DNA of 64,000 nucleotides from Peribacillus alkalitolerans (GTDB taxonomy: Bacteria > Bacillota > Bacilli > Bacillales > DSM-1321). The stretch covers positions 248,001 through 312,000 of the forward strand of contig NZ_JAAGVZ010000001.1 of assembly GCF_010882125.1 (NCBI RefSeq), read 5' to 3'. Numbering within the stretch: the first letter of the stretch is position 1; the number at the start of each line of letters is the position of its first letter. The notes beneath the pieces were generated by a model. That model was given only the letters and a program-made list of their open reading frames with translations, searched no databases and was not told where the DNA came from. The position numbers and the translations under genes are program-made. Shown in pieces: positions 62,585-64,000 of this stretch.

Positions 62585-63455
62585 AAAAAAGAAAGTAACT
62601 GAAGATCAAGTCGCTGTTGCAGTTGAAGAAGTGAAAGCAGTGGACCCAGAATTTGTGGAGACCACCCTTTCTTTCCACGAAGAATGGGAAGTTGAACCAC
62701 AAGAACGGTTCGTATTCCAGTATCACCATCAGAAACTATCAAAGCTTAAACCTAACCAAATCTCCATCAGCGGAATCAGACTGATCAACTATGATGATGG
62801 ATTTGTGGTTGAAGCATTTTTAAGAAATACATTAGAAAAAGCGATTCAATTCGAAGCAGTCAACCTGTTATTGCTAGATTCAGAGGGTAAACCATTCGCT
62901 AAGCGTGAGTTTGATTTGATTAGCGTTGGTCAAATGCCACCTTTATCCTGCAGACCTTGGAGATTTTTGTTCTCTAAAGAGGATCGATTATCGGACTTCA
63001 CGCCTCAAGGCGAAGATGACTGGAAAATAGCTTTCGAGCTTCAAAAAAGTAAATCTTCTAGGCACGAGCTCGACTTGGCAGCGACTTGGGAGAACCAAAT
63101 TACCGAAGCACAAAAAGAACAATTAAAAACTCTCGTTAACAACCTTCCTCCATTAAAACCAGGAGAAGTGAATTTCGTAGGCATCGAAACTTCATTTGTT
63201 CAGGACGATGCTTTGGCAGTAACGGTATTAATCCGTAATGGTAGTCCGAAAAGCATCCGCTTAGAGCAAATTCCTTTAACCATTACAGATGCTGCTGGCG
63301 AAGTGGTATGCTCGGGAGGCTTCAAGCTAGAGGACTTTGAAGTGAAGGCGAACACAAGCAAGCCTTGGACGTTCATTTTCCCAAGTGCTTTAGTCATGAA
63401 GAAAGACCCTGATCTGTCTAGCTGGAAGGTTCAATTGCCACAAGCTACAGAATAA
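62568..63455 (+). CDS. slaP: Accessory Sec S-layer assembly protein SlaP
   Basis: A cytosolic protein of 295 aa that assists SecA2. It starts with a basic FRRKKK stretch and holds two related SLAP domains, about residues 30-145 and 165-290; compare [16 protein letters not shown] with [16 protein letters not shown], and [12 protein letters not shown] with [12 protein letters not shown]. In B. anthracis SlaP with SecA2 is needed for efficient S-layer protein secretion. The frame extends upstream to 62529, but GAGAGGGGGAG precedes the ATG at 62568. Family assignment is from recognised repeat motifs and context. Confidence 0.87.
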   Translation: MGLFRRKKKVTEDQVAVAVEEVKAVDPEFVETTLSFHEEWEVEPQERFVFQYHHQKLSKLKPNQISISGIRLINYDDGFVVEAFLRNTLEKAIQFEAVNLLLLDSEGKPFAKREFDLISVGQMPPLSCRPWRFLFSKEDRLSDFTPQGEDDWKIAFELQKSKSSRHELDLAATWENQITEAQKEQLKTLVNNLPPLKPGEVNFVGIETSFVQDDALAVTVLIRNGSPKSIRLEQIPLTITDAAGEVVCSGGFKLEDFEVKANTSKPWTFIFPSALVMKKDPDLSSWKVQLPQATE

Positions 63456-63462
63456 TAGAGAG

Positions 63463-63491
63463 AGGCAGCCCTTTTGATGGGCTGCCTTTTT
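63463..63491 (+). terminator. Intrinsic terminator (secA2-slaP)
   Basis: Perfect 8-bp stem ggcagccc/gggctgcc with loop ttttgat, then five T. Directly after the slaP stop. Confidence 0.92.
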
Positions 63492-63508
63492 ACTAGAGAG
63501 TATTCGAC

Positions 63509-63606
63509 AAGTTGGGAATATAGTGACCGAAGTCGGGAATATATGCTGTGAAGTTGGGAATAAAATCTTGGATGTCGGGATTATCCGTAGCAAAGTCGGG
63601 AATATA
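63509..63606 (+). repeat. 21-bp phased tandem repeat array 3 (5 units)
   Basis: GTYGGGAWT begins at 63511, 63532, 63553, 63574 and 63595, exactly 21 bp apart each time. On the forward strand, the sense of slaP, the core is RGTYGGGAATA, clearly related to RTTYGGTAATA of arrays 1 and 2. It starts about 19 nt after the secA2-slaP terminator. The reverse-strand frame 63390-63629 across it reflects the 7-codon period only. Confidence 0.93.
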
Positions 63607-63640
63607 CATTCAAATTTAGGTAGGATCAACAGGAGGCGAA

Positions 63641-64000
63641 ATGATGACTAACAAAGAATCCATCCTAAAACTAATAGATTCGGAATTACAGAAATTGATT
63701 TCAATTTCTGATATAAAAATAGCAGCATTAATGAAAGAAAATCAAAATTTGAAACTTGAAATGACTAGAATGAATGATCAAAATCAGAGCTTGAAACTTG
63801 AAATGACTAGATTGAAAGCTGAAAACAAAATCCTGAATGACAAACTTTCACGTGTCCCAGCGCCAGACAACTATAAACAAAAATATGAAACCTTACTAAA
63901 GTACATCCATCAGTTAAGTAATGGTATTTCTCATGAATTGATTGAGGAATGGTGCTTATCCTCTTCCATCGAGGATGCTTTCATGCTGTTGCAGACCTGT
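63641..64000 (+). CDS. Coiled-coil protein, cut by window edge
   Basis: A frame opens at ATG 63641 (or the adjacent ATG at 63644) after the strong ribosome site AGGAGGCGAA and stays open for 120 codons to the edge. The protein is helical and charged, with a duplicated segment LKLEMTR at about residues 43-49 and 57-63, a coiled coil to about residue 75, then a Pro-rich hinge (RVPAPDN). I do not recognise it. It may be co-directional with secA2-slaP but is separated from it by a terminator and array 3. Confidence 0.75.
   Translation, partial: MMTNKESILKLIDSELQKLISISDIKIAALMKENQNLKLEMTRMNDQNQSLKLEMTRLKAENKILNDKLSRVPAPDNYKQKYETLLKYIHQLSNGISHELIEEWCLSSSIEDAFMLLQTC

Noticed and set aside
63390-63629. 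79-codon reverse frame over array 3
   Set aside because: Repeat artefact; it also runs antisense into slaP and its terminator.

Overview
The window looks like a chromosomal segment of a motile, spore-forming member of the Bacillaceae. Low GC, AGGAGG-type ribosome binding sites, frequent TTG/GTG starts and near-perfect gene order with the Bacillus subtilis 'fla/tag' region (comF-flg-hag-fli-hpf-secA-prfB-cccB-ftsEX-ctpB-minJ, and degSU-yvyE-tagV-tagO-lytBC) all support this. The genus cannot be fixed from sequence alone. I see no transposase, phage gene, tRNA, rRNA or CRISPR array.

Layout. 1-3.7 kb: an edge-truncated flavodoxin behind a perfect Fur box, a small unknown gene, an HD-GYP phosphodiesterase with a sensor domain, a secreted coiled-coil protein and a GAF-GGDEF cyclase. 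3.8-17.4 kb: minJ, ctpB, a PcsB/EnvC-type LytM hydrolase, ftsX, ftsE, cccB, yvjA, a methyltransferase-like gene, prfB with its programmed frameshift, secA, and a degenerate HD-GYP gene. 17.5-20.4 kb: an LCP ligase, UDP-glucose dehydrogenase, and hpf behind a near-consensus SigB promoter. 20.6-31.7 kb: the late flagellar genes (fliT, fliS, fliD, flaG, hag, csrA, fliW, yviE, flgL, flgK, flgN, flgM, yvyF) with three SigD promoters and a CsrA-type hairpin in the hag leader. 31.7-38.6 kb: comFC, comFA, a coiled-coil gene, degV, a NERD protein, degU and degS. 39.2-41 kb: yvyE and tagV.

41-55.7 kb is one long co-directional surface-polysaccharide cluster of the Wzx/Wzy type under tagO. It carries homologues of all five enzymes of the WbpA/B/E/D/I route to UDP-2,3-diacetamido-2,3-dideoxy-mannuronate, three GT4 glycosyltransferases, flippase, polymerase and chain-length regulator. 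56-59.9 kb holds lytC and lytB homologues, each with three CWB2 cell-wall-binding repeats. Divergent from them, 60.2-63.5 kb carries secA2 and slaP, an accessory secretion pair. These parts can be read as one envelope system: an acidic polymer, proteins that bind such polymers, and a dedicated export route.

The most unusual structure is a family of phased 21-bp tandem repeats with core RKTYGGKAATA. There are three arrays (about 5.18-5.27, 36.24-36.60 and 63.51-63.61 kb). Each is in the sense orientation of the gene before it, and each begins 15-19 nt beyond that gene's intrinsic terminator. I cannot match this to a named element.
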